64,000 nt of DNA from Dugong dugon (GCA_030035585.1 CM057474.1:4944001-5008000); one strand, 5' to 3'; counted from the stretch's first letter, positions 22,471 to 34,430 are shown. Program-made: numbers and translations. The notes: a model not told the origin generated them from the sequence alone.

Positions 22471-23339
22471 ACTGAACGTATAGTTAATCTTTTTCTTATG
22501 AGTTCTGTAAGTGAGAATTGCTTGGATGGTGCCTAAATTCTGACCTTCCTGAAAGGTTTCCAGGCTGCCTTTAATCCCAAACCATTACTGGTCCATATAG
22601 GAATAAAACAAAGGGCGAGGAAGATTCTGTTTTATCAGTAAAAGGCTCTCCTGCTGGCCCTAGGGAACCATGATAACGCTCTTTGGGGTTGGCTTTACAA
22701 ATATTATACAACTGTCGCCCTGCAAGTCTCAATATAAAACGTAGTTGTCTGGAGAAGCTGAGCTGTCTGGGCAGAGCTCGAGTTGGTGATTGTTTATGTA
22801 ACAGCGGCAACTTTTCTCTGTTCGATGCTCCCTAGACCCAGCATTGGCCTCCCCAATTCCTATAACTGTATTCCCCACACTTAATACACTGCCCTCACTA
22901 TTCAAAGAGTTTGTACTGAAAATATAATAAAAGGAAATTTTCACAGGTCTCAGGAAATTAGGTTTATGAGCCTGGAGCAAACCAGTCATTAAGATACCAA
23001 AATGTCATTGGAAAAATTAAAAAAAAATGCACAAAGACTCTCAAATACGTTTTCGAAACTTTTCCTTCTTTGGCCTGCAGGAAAGTGCTGTAAGAGGCTC
23101 AGTTTTGCTTTATCCACATGCAAACTGAATCCTAGAATGCAGTTCAGATTTAAATGAATTGTTGGCTTCCTTGCTGATTCTGGCTATCTGAGTAACATAG
23201 ACTGATAGTTGCCTACCCGATATCCGTTCTCGCCTTCTTCCTGAGCCAAAGGGTTTTAGCTGAATGCATCGCTGCCTAGTATAAGACACATTTACAACCC
23301 CTTTGGAAGGACCAATTCCTTCCAAGTGCAATTTGTTGG
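22471..23339. other. Single-copy interval, no gene recognised
   Basis: Several frames of 64-86 codons on the minus strand. None carries a recognisable motif. Confidence 0.4.
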
Positions 23340-23670
23340 GAGGGACTTACGAAAGCACTCCTTACGACAGGGACAGAGAGATGCAATGCATTCTCTTTTG
23401 CCCGTCTTCTCTTCCTTAGCTGCTTGCCTGGAGCATGGACTTAACAGCTAGAGCTCTGGCACCCTATCGGACCAAAAGGTGACCTGGAGGATGGCAGCTT
23501 CATGTTAAGAATGGTGGAACAGAAATTTAGGAGTGGGGGTCCTGGGTGACCCTCGGGTGCTTCCGTTGCCAACTGCTCAGACCTGGATTTCATTTATACA
23601 GAGAATAATAAACTTTACCTGGTTTGAGTCACTGATCCAATTTGGTTTACCATCTGTTAATGCTGACTCC
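23340..23670 (+). mobile_element. MLT1-like LTR fragment (MaLR fossil)
   Basis: The pattern ggacttaacagctagagctc, gtgacctggaggatggcagc, ggggtcctgggtgaccctcg, then gagaataataaactttacc follows the layout of older MaLR LTR 3' halves, with the AATAAA signal near the end. Diverged, edges approximate, no virus interior. Confidence 0.45.
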
Positions 23671-24110
23671 CATTCATATCACTGGGTACTGAATGCATTT
23701 GAGAAATTCATGTACCAAATACAGTGAAATCTGTGAGAGCCGGAACTCGACGGGACTGCATTGTTTTCCCAGGTCTTGTGAGTTTTACGCCTTTAACAGG
23801 GTCTTATCACTTTTCCATCGCTTGTTTCAGTGGAAAATGATGGAGTTTCCCTTCTCTGACGGGTTTCCACCTCACACAGATTCGGGCTTTCACAGATTTT
23901 ACTGTACTTAATGCTTGTTGAGAGCAAACTCTTCCTGGACTAAACGTGATGTTGATTTAAAAACATTAAAAAAAAAAAAATCTAGGTGTGAAATCTAGAG
24001 GTTTCCTTTTAAAGCCTCTGTTAAGAAATCACATTTTCTATTTCCCCTAGATAGCAGGGTAACTGTTCAGCACACAGGCACAAAAAGGGCTGTTGGCTTT
24101 TAGCTCACGT
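23671..24110. other. Single-copy interval, no gene recognised
   Basis: Contains an A-run at 23969-23980. Nothing else is supportable. Confidence 0.4.
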
Positions 24111-24114
24111 AGAT

Positions 24115-24290
24115 CGGAGTTTGAATTCAGGGCTTTGCCTGTAACCAGCTATGTGACCTTGGGAAAGTTATTTAACTGGGGACTCTTCATTTTTTACCTA
24201 TAAATTGGAGATAACAGTATATGCCTAACGTTTGTTGGGATCGATAAATGAGATTGTGTGTGGACAGCAGGATCTCAGTAAAATATAGTG
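24115..24290 (+). repeat. MIR SINE
   Basis: Contains gagtttgaattcagggcttt, ccagctatgtgaccttggga and a taaattggagataacagtat segment in MIR order. Confidence 0.82.
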
Positions 24291-24315
24291 GGTTAAGTTG
24301 ACATAATAGAGCTTA

Positions 24316-24524
24316 CCAAAAACCCAACCAAATCAAACCTGTTGCTGTTGAGTCTATTCCAACTCACACCAACACTATTGGGCAGAGTAGAACTGCCCCA
24401 TTGGGTTTCCTAGGCTGTACATCTTTACGGAAGCAGACTGTCAGAGTGGCTGGTGGGTTCAAACCACCAACCTTTCAGTTAGCAGCTGAGTGCTTAACCA
24501 CTGCACCACCAGGGCTCCTTTAAC
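24316..24524 (-). mobile_element. Afrotherian SINE (type A)
   Basis: The tail is caaacctgttgctgttgagt, the body gcagagtagaactgccccat, and the complemented head cactgcaccaccagggctcc. The 8-bp target agagctta occurs on both sides, at 24308-24315 and 24525-24532. Confidence 0.93.
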
Positions 24525-24532
24525 AGAGCTTA

Positions 24533-24995
24533 GGAAGAATAATTTAGAGAGTTGGAGGGAAAAATAAGATGTTAAGACCCAGTAACCCTTTTCTCTGAGA
24601 TCAGTCTCAACTCTTTCCTTTTTAAGTTCCTTTAGAGTGACTTACAGCAGCATCTAAGTAGTGACAACAGTATGCTCTGTTGCCATCACATCTGCCTCCC
24701 TAGGGAGAAATATTTGCCTCTAAATGGATTGGACTGAAGAAGGGCAGTGTTCTGTATGTTTCTATAATGCTCTCAAATCATGTAAGGTAGAGGTCACTGT
24801 TATGCTTTTAAAATACATATGTATAAGCACTCATAATACGAATTTAGAAGTATGTCTACTTCTGTGAGGCTCTCTAGCATTAATTATAAGTCATTAGAAG
24901 CCTGTAAGTCATTAGAATGTTATTTAGAAGATTTCTGAATTTAGACATAGAAGCATATGAAGTACGTGAAGAATATAAACAAACTTGTAGTTGAC
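24533..24995. other. Single-copy interval, no gene recognised
   Basis: Two close copies of a 12-mer (taagtcattaga, 24887-24915) are the only local structure noticed. Confidence 0.4.
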
Positions 24996-24998
24996 TTT

Positions 24999-25196
24999 GC
25001 CCTGGCAAGCACTGGGCTGCTAACCAAAAGGGCAGAGGTTCAAACCCATCAGCTGCTCCACAGGAAAAAGATGTAGTAGTCTGTTTCTGTAAAGATTACA
25101 ACCTTGGAAACCCTATGGGGTAGTTCTACTCTGTCCTACAGGGTCACTATGAGTTGGAATCGACTTAATGGCAACAGGCTTGGGTTTTTGTTTTTG
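24999..25196 (+). mobile_element. Afrotherian SINE (type A)
   Basis: The head is gccctggcaagcactgggct, with gaggttcaaacccatcagct as B box, body ccctatggggtagttctact, and tail gagttggaatcgacttaatg followed by a T-rich run. Confidence 0.9.
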
Positions 25197-25198
25197 GC

Positions 25199-25742
25199 TG
25201 TGCTAAAAGAAAACATAACATGGTTAATCTTTGTAAACTAGCCTTGAAACGTAAGTCTAAACAACCTCCCTAATCTCTAACCTTGGAAAAAAGATGTGAC
25301 ATTTGGCTAATCTCTAACCCTGGAGAGAAGACATAATGTACTAGTCTTTGATGTCAACCTTATTGTGCAAGGCCAAGGTGGAAAATTTACATATAAACCC
25401 TGAATTTCTGCTCACTCACTGAGAGAGGGCAGAGATGCAACCTCCCTCTAGATTCTGACTGTCTCCAAAGACTGAGATTCTGTCTGCTGCCAGACCTCAG
25501 ACCCTAGCTACGAGGGATCTCCACCAAGTATGAGCTCTGGCCAAGCCTTTATCCTGAGACCACTTGTAAAAGGTAAACACCTGAAGTCTAAAGATTTAGA
25601 CTTCAATCATTGAACTAACATTGTAATTGTTAATTCTGATTCTCCAGTTCTACGTGAATGTTTTGAGGTCTTACTTGTGTGCCTTGCCATGACTACCCTG
25701 CAATAAACTAAAAGAATTCATGCACATAAAAATCTGAACATT
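25199..25742 (+). mobile_element. Possible solo LTR of unassigned retrovirus family
   Basis: It starts with tg and ends with ca, has a TATA-like catataaaccc at about 25390, and has caataaactaaaag (a polyadenylation-type signal) at about 25702. This is the size and layout of an LTR. I do not recognise the family and found no target duplication because a SINE abuts the left end. It may instead be single-copy DNA. Confidence 0.3.
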
Positions 25743-25947
25743 TGTTTTTTTAAATTTTACAATTAAATCCTGCATGGCAGGCAGGATTCAGATGATGTTC
25801 ACCCCAAAGACAGTTTTGTTTCATCTCAAAATTAAAAAGTGGTGCATATTTCTTAGGTTACTAGACAATCCTGAACTTTTTTTTGTTGTTAGAAAAGGAG
25901 AGCTATGATGCAATTGTTCACTCCCTGGCTGTTTCATTGTTGCTGGG

Positions 25948-26398
25948 TGTTAGGTATTGAACTGTGTCCCCCAAAAAGATATGATGAAATCCTAATCCCT
26001 GACCTGTGAATGTGACCCTGTTTAGAAATAGGGTTTTCTTTTTGTTATGCTAATGAGGTCATGCCAGTGCAGGTTGGGTCCTAAACCTAATCCCTTCTGA
26101 ATGGTGTCTTATAAAAAGGGAAGATGGAAACACACAGGGGGCACAGACCATGTGGGGATCTGTCTACAAACCAAGGAACACCAGGAAATGCCTGGGGCTG
26201 CCAGAAACTAAAAGCGATGAGGAAGAAACTTCCCCTAGAGCTGACACCATGATTTAGACTTCTAGCCGGAGCACATAGCCCTGCCGGCTCCCTGAAGTTG
26301 GACTTCTAGCCTCCAGAGCTGTGAGAAAATAAATTTCTGTTCTTTAAAACCACCTGCTTGTGGTACTATTGTTATGGTGACACTAGCAAACCAAGACA
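25948..26398 (+). mobile_element. Solo LTR, MLT1/MST-type (ERVL-MaLR fossil)
   Basis: It begins tgttaggtattgaactgtgt and ends with cactagcaaaccaagaca. The body contains tgtgaccctgtttagaaata, cacacagggggcacagacc and cctccagagctgtgagaaaa in MLT1 order. A perfect 5-bp target duplication (ctggg, 25943-25947 and 26399-26403) confirms a solo LTR. There is no internal virus region. Confidence 0.9.
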
Positions 26399-26403
26399 CT
26401 GGG

Positions 26404-27489
26404 GTCTCCTCTTTAAGTTCTAAGCCAAATGAGCAAGAACACAAATCAAGGATACAAGAGCCACAGACACTGCCTCTTGGGTTTTGCGTCCATAGTTGAC
26501 TCTCAGGGGAAGACTTTGCAGAAATGTCTGTAGTAAAAGGAATATGTGCTTTCAGTGGCTGAAATGGAAGTGGTTAGCTGTTTCTTTAAAGGCATGAGGA
26601 GGGGAGATTTGCAGTTCAAACCTCAACTGAGGCTGTGAAGCCACTACTAACTCAATCCCTGTGGCCAGAGATCATGGAAGCCTGGTCTCTGCAGGAGAGG
26701 GAGCACTCTGCTCTCCTATTGTTGTTAACAGGACATGACCTGCAATAAGTTAAGAGCTGTCTTTACTTCTTCCTTGAGACTGCTCATCCTGCCTTTTGCT
26801 GGTAGCCTATGTGGAAAGAGAGAGGAAGGGAAATAAAGAGAGGTGAGGAGGTTTCTTCCCCACACTGAGTGACCCATCTCCTTCCCTAGAACATTCAAGG
26901 GTTCATTTAAACATGTCCTCCTCACTCCTTCCTCTAGGTGAATTGCCCCTGACTCAGCCTCCTCCAGCTCCATCCCAGCTGGTGGCACTGATCTCCCACC
27001 TGCAGCCTCTGCCCTGTCTTCTTCCTAGACCAATCTGGGCTTGAGGCAGGAAGCAACTAAGCAGACCCCAACACGTCCCTCCCCAGCATCAGGCCTTCAC
27101 ATCCAGACAGCCGCACCACTCTGCTAACCAAGGGGGCATGTCCCTCTGCTGACTGCCTAGCCGCTACCTTGTATTGCGAGTTGTGACAAGCCCTCCCCGT
27201 CCCCAGCTTCCTGTCTGCTGGGACACCTGCAGCTGACTTTTGCAGCCAGAGCCTGCCCCCCTCCCCCCATTTCTTGGTTTCTGATGTCACTGTGTGTCTG
27301 ACATTCTGTTTGGGGCTGACCAGAAAGAATTCTGAATCCAGGAAACTTCTAGTTTCTGCAGTATTTGGGGGTGGCTCGCAGTGTGTGTTTTGGGAGATTT
27401 TAGCCACCCTCTCAAATCTCCATAGTACCGTCAATTTTTAATATGGATAATGAACATTTTCTCAATCCTATGTAAACTGCCATACAATC
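26404..27489. other. Single-copy interval, no gene recognised
   Basis: Moderately GC-rich. A minus frame of 125 codons (27057-27434) has no recognisable domain. I do not call it a gene. Confidence 0.4.
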
Positions 27490-28006
27490 TGTCTTAGTCA
27501 TCTAGTGCTGCTCTAAACAGAATTACCACAAGTGGTTGGCTTTAACAAAGAGAAGTTTATTCTCTCACAGTCTAGCGGGCTAGAAATCCAGATTCAGGAT
27601 ATCAGCTCCAGGGGAAGCTTTGTCTCTGTCAGCTCTGGAGGAAGGTCCTTGTGATGCATCAGTCTTCCCTTGGTCAGGGAGCGTCTCAGCTCAGGAACCT
27701 CGGGTCCAAAGGATGCGCTCTGCTCCCGGCACTGCTTTCTTGGTGTTATGAGGTCCCTCCTCTCCACTCGCTTCCTCCTCCTTCTCATCTCTTAAGGGAC
27801 AAAGATAGTGGGGCCCGCACCCCAGGGAAACGGCCCCTACACTGGACCAGGAATGAGACCCAGGCAAAGGTGGTGCACAATCCCACCCCAATCCTCCTCA
27901 ACACAAAATTACAATCACAGAATCGAGGACAACCACACAACACTGGGGACCATGGCCCAGCCAAATTGACACACAATTTTGGGGGGACACAATTCAATCC
28001 ATGACA
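27490..28006 (-). mobile_element. Solo LTR, afrotherian MaLR-like family, copy 1
   Basis: The minus strand starts tgtcatggattgaattgtgt and ends in the complement of tgtcttagtcatctagtgct. It shares long blocks with the LTRs at 51362 and 52693: the complements of gctttaacaaagagaagttt and of ggtccaaaggatgcgctctg. The ends are MaLR-like but the centre differs from MLT1A, so I treat it as a lineage-specific, younger family. The flanks caatc/caaac fit a 5-bp duplication with one change. Confidence 0.82.
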
Positions 28007-29600
28007 CAAACACAACTTCTAGACAGGGTTTCTAGTGCTTTTCCAACCAAATTGCGGCTTGAAGCCTTTCTTATGTTCAAATTCCGGAGCGGATGCCACG
28101 AGCACCCCCGCTGACTGGGGCTGGTCTTCCTCTGCCCTTGGGGATGTCCCTGAACCTGAACCCTGACTGCCCTCCCAGATGCAGCTGGCCCAGCTGCCAG
28201 GGCTTCCAGCTTTAATGGGGGCCTGGCTTCCCGCTGCTGGGCTCTGCCCTCTGCTGTGATCACTGCTGTTCGTCAGACTTGGGGGTTTGCCTGAACTATC
28301 CCTAATATGTGTCATACCCTGTGACTCAGTGATAGTGGTCTACACCTCCGGACATTGCAGTCGGAACACAGGGTGGAGGTGGAGGGCCAGGGGAAGGAGA
28401 GAGATTTGGCATCCCTTCAAGGTGACAAGCTTTAAATTTTGTTCAACATTAATTTAGTAGGGGCAGGGACTGCCTGGGTGAGAACTGTTTCTAATTTTTC
28501 CTTCAGAACTTAGTCTTCTTTTGTGAAAAAGGAAGCAGTTTACATCTTGACCATTCTCTAATGAGTCCTATGTGGTGAACTGAGTTAAAATATGTCATAC
28601 TTACAGATAAATCCCAGTAAGATTTTAGCCTTCCTTGTACAGTAAAGCTCCAGACAGTGCACATGGCCCTGCAGCTCTCCAGATAGCTTTGCCCACGGGG
28701 CGGACCTCACCCTTTGCTGAGCTGTCTACAGTCTGCTGTGCTGGGCTCTCTCTATCCATGACTCCAGCTTGCTCAGTTTTTCTGTGTCAAACACCCTGCC
28801 ATCCCCGCTAGCCTTTAGATAAAACCAGCACTTTATAAAAGAATTGCAGCTGTTAGAAATGAGACAAAATTCACATATCTAGCTTCGCTGGTCCTCTGGA
28901 GACCAGTAGAGTTCCCTGTAGTGACTTCTCCAAGTTGTTCCTTGTCCAAATTAAAATAACCCTTCCAGTGAGCCTTCCATCTTATCCCTCAGGAGGTGTT
29001 TCTTGTCTCGTAAATTTTGCTGTAAAGAGAACTTTAGGACAATAAGCTGTTTTTGTTTCTTCTCAAGAAAATTGATTCTGACATTTCCATCTTTACGGGA
29101 AGATGCTGATGGAAGACTTTCTGTACAGCTGAGTGACTGTGGGATGTGGGATGGACTCAGAAGTTCTCAAGAAAAGTAAATTAAGCGGCCAATATCCTTT
29201 GAAGGAGGATCTATTTATGAATAGTTCTTCAGGTTTTGAAAAAGTAATTGGTATGACTGGTTTCCGTTGGTCCAACAGGGTCATAGAAGGTGTCCAACTA
29301 TATCTGGAATCTTCACATATTGAACACAGGATTGGGGGCAAGATTGATCAGCATGCCACTTCCTGCCTCAAGGACCCTTCCAGTAGAACATGATGAAGAG
29401 TGGAGACCCCGACATCAGATTGCCGAGATTCACATCCTGGCTCCACCAGGAAAACGTCCCTGGTTCTGTGTGTCCTCTGTCCAACCTCAATTATGGCAGA
29501 TACTGCACTGTACTATAATTAGATGTTCATACCTTTCTTCTTTACTAGACTGTGCCTTTTGAGGGCAACTGATCATTTCTTATACAACTGTCTATCCTAT
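28007..29600. other. Single-copy interval, no gene recognised
   Basis: Between 29093 and 29393 frames of 82 and 86 codons are open on opposite strands, without a recognisable motif. Possible L2-like residue near 29505-29590. No exon is called. Confidence 0.4.
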
Positions 29601-30076
29601 TGTTGTTGTTAGCTGTGCTGAAGTCAGCCCTTGACTCATGGTGACCTCAAGAACAATGGGATTGGACCACTGTGATACATAGGGTGTTCACTGGCTGATT
29701 TTTGGAAATAGATTGCCAGGCCTTTCTTCCTAGTCTGTATTAATCTAGAAGCTCCACTAAATCTGTTCAGCATCACAGCATCACACAAGCCTCCCCTGAC
29801 AAACGGGTGGTGTCTGTGCTTGAGGTGTATTGGCAGGAAATTGAACCTGGGGTTTCCTGCATGGGGAGCCCTGGTGGCGAAGTGGTTAAGACCTCAGGCT
29901 GCTGACCGAAAGGTCAGCTGTCTGAATCCACCTGCCGCTCCTTGGAAACTCTATGGGGCAGTTCTAGTCTGTCCTATAGGGCTGCTGTGAGTCAAAATTG
30001 ACTTGATGGCACTGGTTTTGGTTTTTCTGGTTTCCTGCATGGAAGGTGAAAATTCTACCACAGAATCACCACCGTG
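29601..30076 (-). mobile_element. tRNA-Gly-like SINE split by a type A SINE
   Basis: The outer parts (29601-29864 and 30043-30076) form one element: a tgttgttgttagctgtgctg tail, gaagctccactaaatctgtt and cacacaagcctcccctgaca body blocks, a ggaaattgaacctggggttt B-box region and an aattctaccacagaatcac A-box region. Same family as 21224-21561. Confidence 0.82.
29865..30028 (+). mobile_element. Afrotherian SINE (type A), clean copy
   Basis: The head is agccctggtggcgaagtggt followed by taagacctcaggctgctgac, the body cctatggggcagttctagtc, the tail gagtcaaaattgacttgatg, and the T-rich end ggttttggtttttct. An exact 14-bp target duplication, ggtttcctgcatgg, lies at 29851-29864 and 30029-30042. Confidence 0.96.
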
Positions 30077-30089
30077 GTTGTCTGTCTCA

Positions 30090-30350
30090 TAGCAGGCACT
30101 TACTATATGTCTCTGTTGCTGTACTCTGTTCTACGCCCATTAATAAGTCGAGGCATTTAAATTCACAACAGCTCCGTGGAAGAGCAATTGTTAGCCCCAT
30201 TTTACAGAGGAGGAGACTGAGATAGTTAAAGTTATTTACCCCAAGTCGTGCAGCTAGTATGTGCGAGAACCACGTTGACAATCTAGAATACCAACCCAGA
30301 AAATCTCCAAATCTACCTGACTCCACAACTCTAGCTCTTAAGCCCAATAC
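30090..30350 (-). repeat. MIR SINE
   Basis: Contains agcaggcacttactatatgt, ccccattttacagaggagga and gtcgtgcagctagtatgtgc in complement MIR order. Confidence 0.8.
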
Positions 30351-31494
30351 TGTTTTCTGTGTCTACAGATGAGCAGTTGGTCAGATCTTCATGAGCACTC
30401 AGTATTGTTATTGACTGATATGATGTGTTTCTTTCTCATGAGTTTGACTAAAATGGTTTCACCCACTGCTTTCCAACTTCTTTGATAAAATGTATTATTG
30501 TCATGCTCCTGTTTTGGGAGGCCCAGAGATTCCCCCCTCCTCGCCGCCCCCCATACGCCTTCCCTTTGAGCAGTGTTAAGTTACCAAGTACAGAACATTA
30601 AGTTGTTTTTCTTCTCCTTTTGTGATCATACTTTTAGAAGTTTCTTTGTGGGAGCATTTCTAATGAGTTCTGGATAAAAAATATACAGCTTTCTGAGAAA
30701 TAGAATAATTTTGGCCCCTATGGGAAAGTGTGACTTTGGCTTCTAGTCACGTCTTTTATGGCCTCACAGGGACGCTAACATCGGAGGCAGCATGTGCTAT
30801 TGCTCTTCTGCAGATACAGCCAGGCACGAGTGGGAATTAACTGTGACCTTATTGTTTCCAGATCACCAGGAGGACGAGGTGTTCCTTTATATGGGATCTA
30901 TTTGGATTATGAGTTATGGGGGACAATAAGATGGGGGGAGCCGGAGTTGTGGACACTGGACAACAGAATTAGCAGACTCCAGGTGTGCATCTATTTTAAT
31001 GAATTGAAAAGCTTTCAAATACTTTGGCTTTGTGTGCTGACATACCCCAGGATGAGGTGTGGGAAAATCATCACAGATCAGCAATTAGGGGTTTCAGTGG
31101 TAGGTGAAACATTGAGGGTGCCAATCGGAATCCCAGTAGGTCCTGGAGCTAAGTGGTGTGCCTGAGCCAAAGGGGTCTGGTGTGCATGAAGTCTAAAATC
31201 CTCCCGGAAGATCAGGTAGGAAGATTGGGAAGTCTGCTGCCTGGTTAGTGAGTCCAGCACTTGTCAATGTTCCATACATTGCAAAGATGTTTATCTGGTC
31301 CAAGGGACCCACCTGCCTTCTCAGCTAGAGAAAACTCAGTTTCTGTTGATGTATGGGAAGGTGGGAAGAGGAAGGAAGAACCAGGAAGTACAGTTTATTT
31401 CTGAATAGAAAAGAAGAGGTCAACATTGAAGCCACCTTTACAAATCTGTGAAGGGATGAATCACTTCTAGTCAAGACCTGCTAAATTAGAACAA
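30351..31494. other. Single-copy interval, no gene recognised
   Basis: A 123-codon plus frame at 30794-31165 is the longest. It lacks any motif that I recognise and has no visible splice or repeat context. Confidence 0.4.
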
Positions 31495-31499
31495 TAGCA

Positions 31500-31545
31500 C
31501 AACACGTGTGCACACACACATGCACACACACACACACACACACGC
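31500..31545. repeat. (CA)n microsatellite
   Basis: Imperfect CA dinucleotide array with two tg interruptions. Likely length-polymorphic. Confidence 0.95.
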
Positions 31546-31794
31546 TTAAACCCAAGTGTTCTATGTTGGAGCCTGAAACCACCATCCAACTTCTGGCCAT
31601 GTGAAAATTATTATTATTTTTTAAAGTAATGATTGATTAAAAACCCAAGTGTTACTAAAGAAAGCATGTAGGAGTTTCATCCCCTTTCCCTGAGTGTCAT
31701 TGATGTTCTGCCAGTATTGGTGGGGTAGCTATTTACTAGCTGATCCTGAACATCTGAGTTTACTTTTATTCTATGGATCATGTGAGCTTTTAAG

Positions 31795-32010
31795 TATTAA
31801 AGTAGTAAACATTTGCTGAATGACCAGTGTTCTACTAGATACTTGACTTGTGTGGTTCACAACTCTACGACTTAGAGGCCATCATTCCCATTTTATAGAA
31901 AATGAAGGAATAGAAGGTTCAACGACTTGCGCTTGAGGGCACGCATCGTGTTAGTTTCAGAGCTGGGATACAAATATAGGTCTCTCTGACTGTTAGGCCA
32001 GGTTTCCCTG
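31795..32010 (-). repeat. MIR SINE
   Basis: Contains gtaaacatttgctgaatgac, tcccattttatagaaaatga and a cagagctgggatacaaatat head complement. Confidence 0.75.
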
Positions 32011-33000
32011 ATCGAGTTTCTTCTTTTGTATTAGCTGCTAGATTGCTGGAGTCAAAATAGTAGCCTATTTCTAGCAAGGGAGCAGGGTCTAATGAAATAT
32101 ATTAAGTGTACTGAATTTAATTATAGCTTCCTTTTATTTTTATTATCCTTATTTACCTGTTTCCAAGATTTATTTACTTACTTTTTTGTGTCTATGTATG
32201 TATTCTGGTGTCATTGAAGCTCGACTGACTTTGGTTATAAGAAGTTCAACTGCTTTATGACTGATCATTGCCCAGGCATAGTGGCAAGTGATACACATTA
32301 TTGGAAGCTTGCAAACAATATAGGTTTATCTCTTTGTTGAGAGGGAAAAAATGACCATCTGTTGGCCACTATTGGGCTAACATTTGGTGAGCCTGGAGAC
32401 GACAGACTTAAATCCTCCAGGTTGATGACTTAGCCCCAACTCTTTCCTAAGTAATAAACCAGTTATGTCCACCAGATCCTGGAAGATCCAAGGCTTATCA
32501 CACTGGTAGATTAAATCAGAGCAACACTGCCCAGTAGGTTTACCACTCAATGCAGTTTAGTTGCGAGGCAGTTTGGTCAGCACAATGAGTTTGGTTAGCA
32601 CAAGGGGGGATTTTTTTATTTTAAAACTTTCATTGATTTAATATGTATTAGAAAAGTATAATTAACACATCAACTCTGTTATTTTAGGGACACAATTGCT
32701 TAGTGTAAGTGAGTTAATTGTGAGACAATATTAAGTAGAGGAACATTGCAGCGGCAGCACACAGAGGACGCTTTATTAAGATGGTAGGCTGAGCACTCAT
32801 GTCTGGGAAGCCTTGAGTGAGGATACTCTTTCCCGGAGAAATATGTGGCAGAGCATGCAAGCTGGTAGATCCTGGGAAATTTTGCAGCAGCTGAGACCCG
32901 ATTCAGCAAGTGGTCCCGTTGCCTCTCCAGCTCCTCTTCGCCTCTTGAAACTTTGCTGAATGTGGCCTTCTTGCACTGAAGAAAGACCCTAATAAAAATA
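32011..33000. other. Single-copy interval, no gene recognised
   Basis: AT-rich. Only chance frames up to 69 codons. Confidence 0.4.
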
Positions 33001-33004
33001 AATT

Positions 33005-33360
33005 AACTTTCAATTTATTTTTTATTACAGTGAATACACACACATCTCACAAAAATTTGCTATTTAATGATTTTTTCATGTGTACAATTCAGTGACATTC
33101 ATTATTTTCGTTATGTTGGGCAACCTTCACCACTATCTGTTTCCAAAATTTTCCATCATCCTTAACAGAAGCTCAGGGTGCCCTAAGCAATGATTACCCT
33201 TTTTCCCCTCCCTCCTGCCCCTTGTAACTACTAATAGATTTTGGTCTCTGTACATGTGCCTGTTTTAGATATTTCATATAAGTGAGATCATATAACATTC
33301 GTCCCTTTGTGACTGACTTATTTTATTCAGCAATGTTTTCAAGGTTCACCAGTCATCCTT
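33005..33360 (-). mobile_element. L1M-type LINE 3' end
   Basis: Plus strand: ttttattacagtgaatacac, gtacaattcagtgacattca, ttcaccactatctgtttcca, ctctgtacatgtgcctgttt, then ttcagcaatgttttcaaggt. This is the minus-strand L1M 3' UTR. It abuts a plus-strand L1 3' UTR. Confidence 0.82.
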
Positions 33361-33374
33361 AACCGAAGCTTATG

Positions 33375-34168
33375 TACAATCAAACACCTCATGGGATTTT
33401 GTTCCTTGGTTTGGAGGTTTAGGGTCATGGTTCCATGGGACATCCCAGCTAATTGGCCTTTTAACACGTTTAGTGCTTCTGTTCTACCTCTTAGTTCATT
33501 GTGTAGTGCCAGGAGTCTTAAAAGCTTGCAAGTGGCCATTCAAGGTACAACTGGTCTCTATTCTCCTAAAGCAACAAAGGAAGAAGGAGAGTCAGGAATA
33601 GGAGGAGGAAATGGAATTTGTGGCTAATTGCCTCCATGAACAACTGCCTCCTTTGCTGTGAGACCAGCAGAACGGGATGATGCCTGCTACTATTACTGAA
33701 TATTTTGATGAAAGATTCTATAGAAGAATCCTGATCAAAAGGGGGAAAATGTAGAACAGAATTTTAAATTATGACAGAATTCAGGAATCATGGAGGCTGG
33801 ATGAATCCTTTAAACTATTTCCCTGAGATAATCTTTAAACCTAACCGTTGAAGTCTTCTTAAAACCAAACAATTTAGTTTAACTAGTAAAGAATGTCTGC
33901 CTTGAGCAATGTGCTTTTTAAAGATCTATCTATCTGGGGTCAAATTGACAACAGCAACTTGAAAGATTAGCTAGAAACCTTAGGGGACAGTGAGTTTATG
34001 TTCATGGGGGAGGAACAATTAGGAAGAGGAGGGAGAGAATGGTTGCACAACCCCAAGGATGTTGTCAATGTCACTGAATGGTACATGTAGAAATTGTTGA
34101 ATTGTTGTATGTTCCACTGTGTATATTCTCCACAACAAAAATCAAATAAATTATAAAAAGAAAAAGAA
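33375..34168 (+). mobile_element. Afrotherian L1 3' UTR, 5'-truncated
   Basis: Read forward this matches the complement of the 3' UTRs at 55.7-57.7 kb: ggagtcttaaaagcttgcaa, gcaagtggccattcaaggta, aagattctatagaagaatcc, then gaatggtacatgtagaaatt, ending in an A-rich tail (gaaaaagaaaaaag). Diverged and old. Confidence 0.75.
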
Positions 34169-34222
34169 AAAAGTAAGCATCTAGTATTTTTCTTCAGGCT
34201 TTTAGAGAGTTGTCAGCAATTT

Positions 34223-34430
34223 GTTGCTGTTGTCATTGTGTGTCGTTGGGTTGAATCCAATCCATAGCCACCTTATCTGACAGAGTAGAACTGCCCCATA
34301 GGGTTTCCAAGGCAGTAGTCTCTATGGGAGGAGATCACCAGGTCTTTTCTCCCATGAAGCCTCTGCTGGGTTAGAACCACCGACCATTCAGTTAGCAGCC
34401 AGTGCTTAACCATTTCGCCATGAGGGCTCC
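34223..34430 (-). mobile_element. Afrotherian SINE (type A)
   Basis: The tail is tgtgtcgttgggttgaatcc, the body acagagtagaactgccccat, and the complemented head atttcgccatgagggctcc. Target duplication ttgtcagcaattt (34210-34222) and ttgtcagggattt (34431-34443), two mismatches. Confidence 0.9.

Noticed and set aside
29093-29393. Frames of 82 and 86 codons open on both strands
   Set aside because: Mutually complementary open frames of this length occur by chance when stop codons and their complements are locally rare. No domain seen.
30794-31165. 123-codon plus-strand frame
   Set aside because: No motif or family resemblance. The length is within chance for a 64-kb window.
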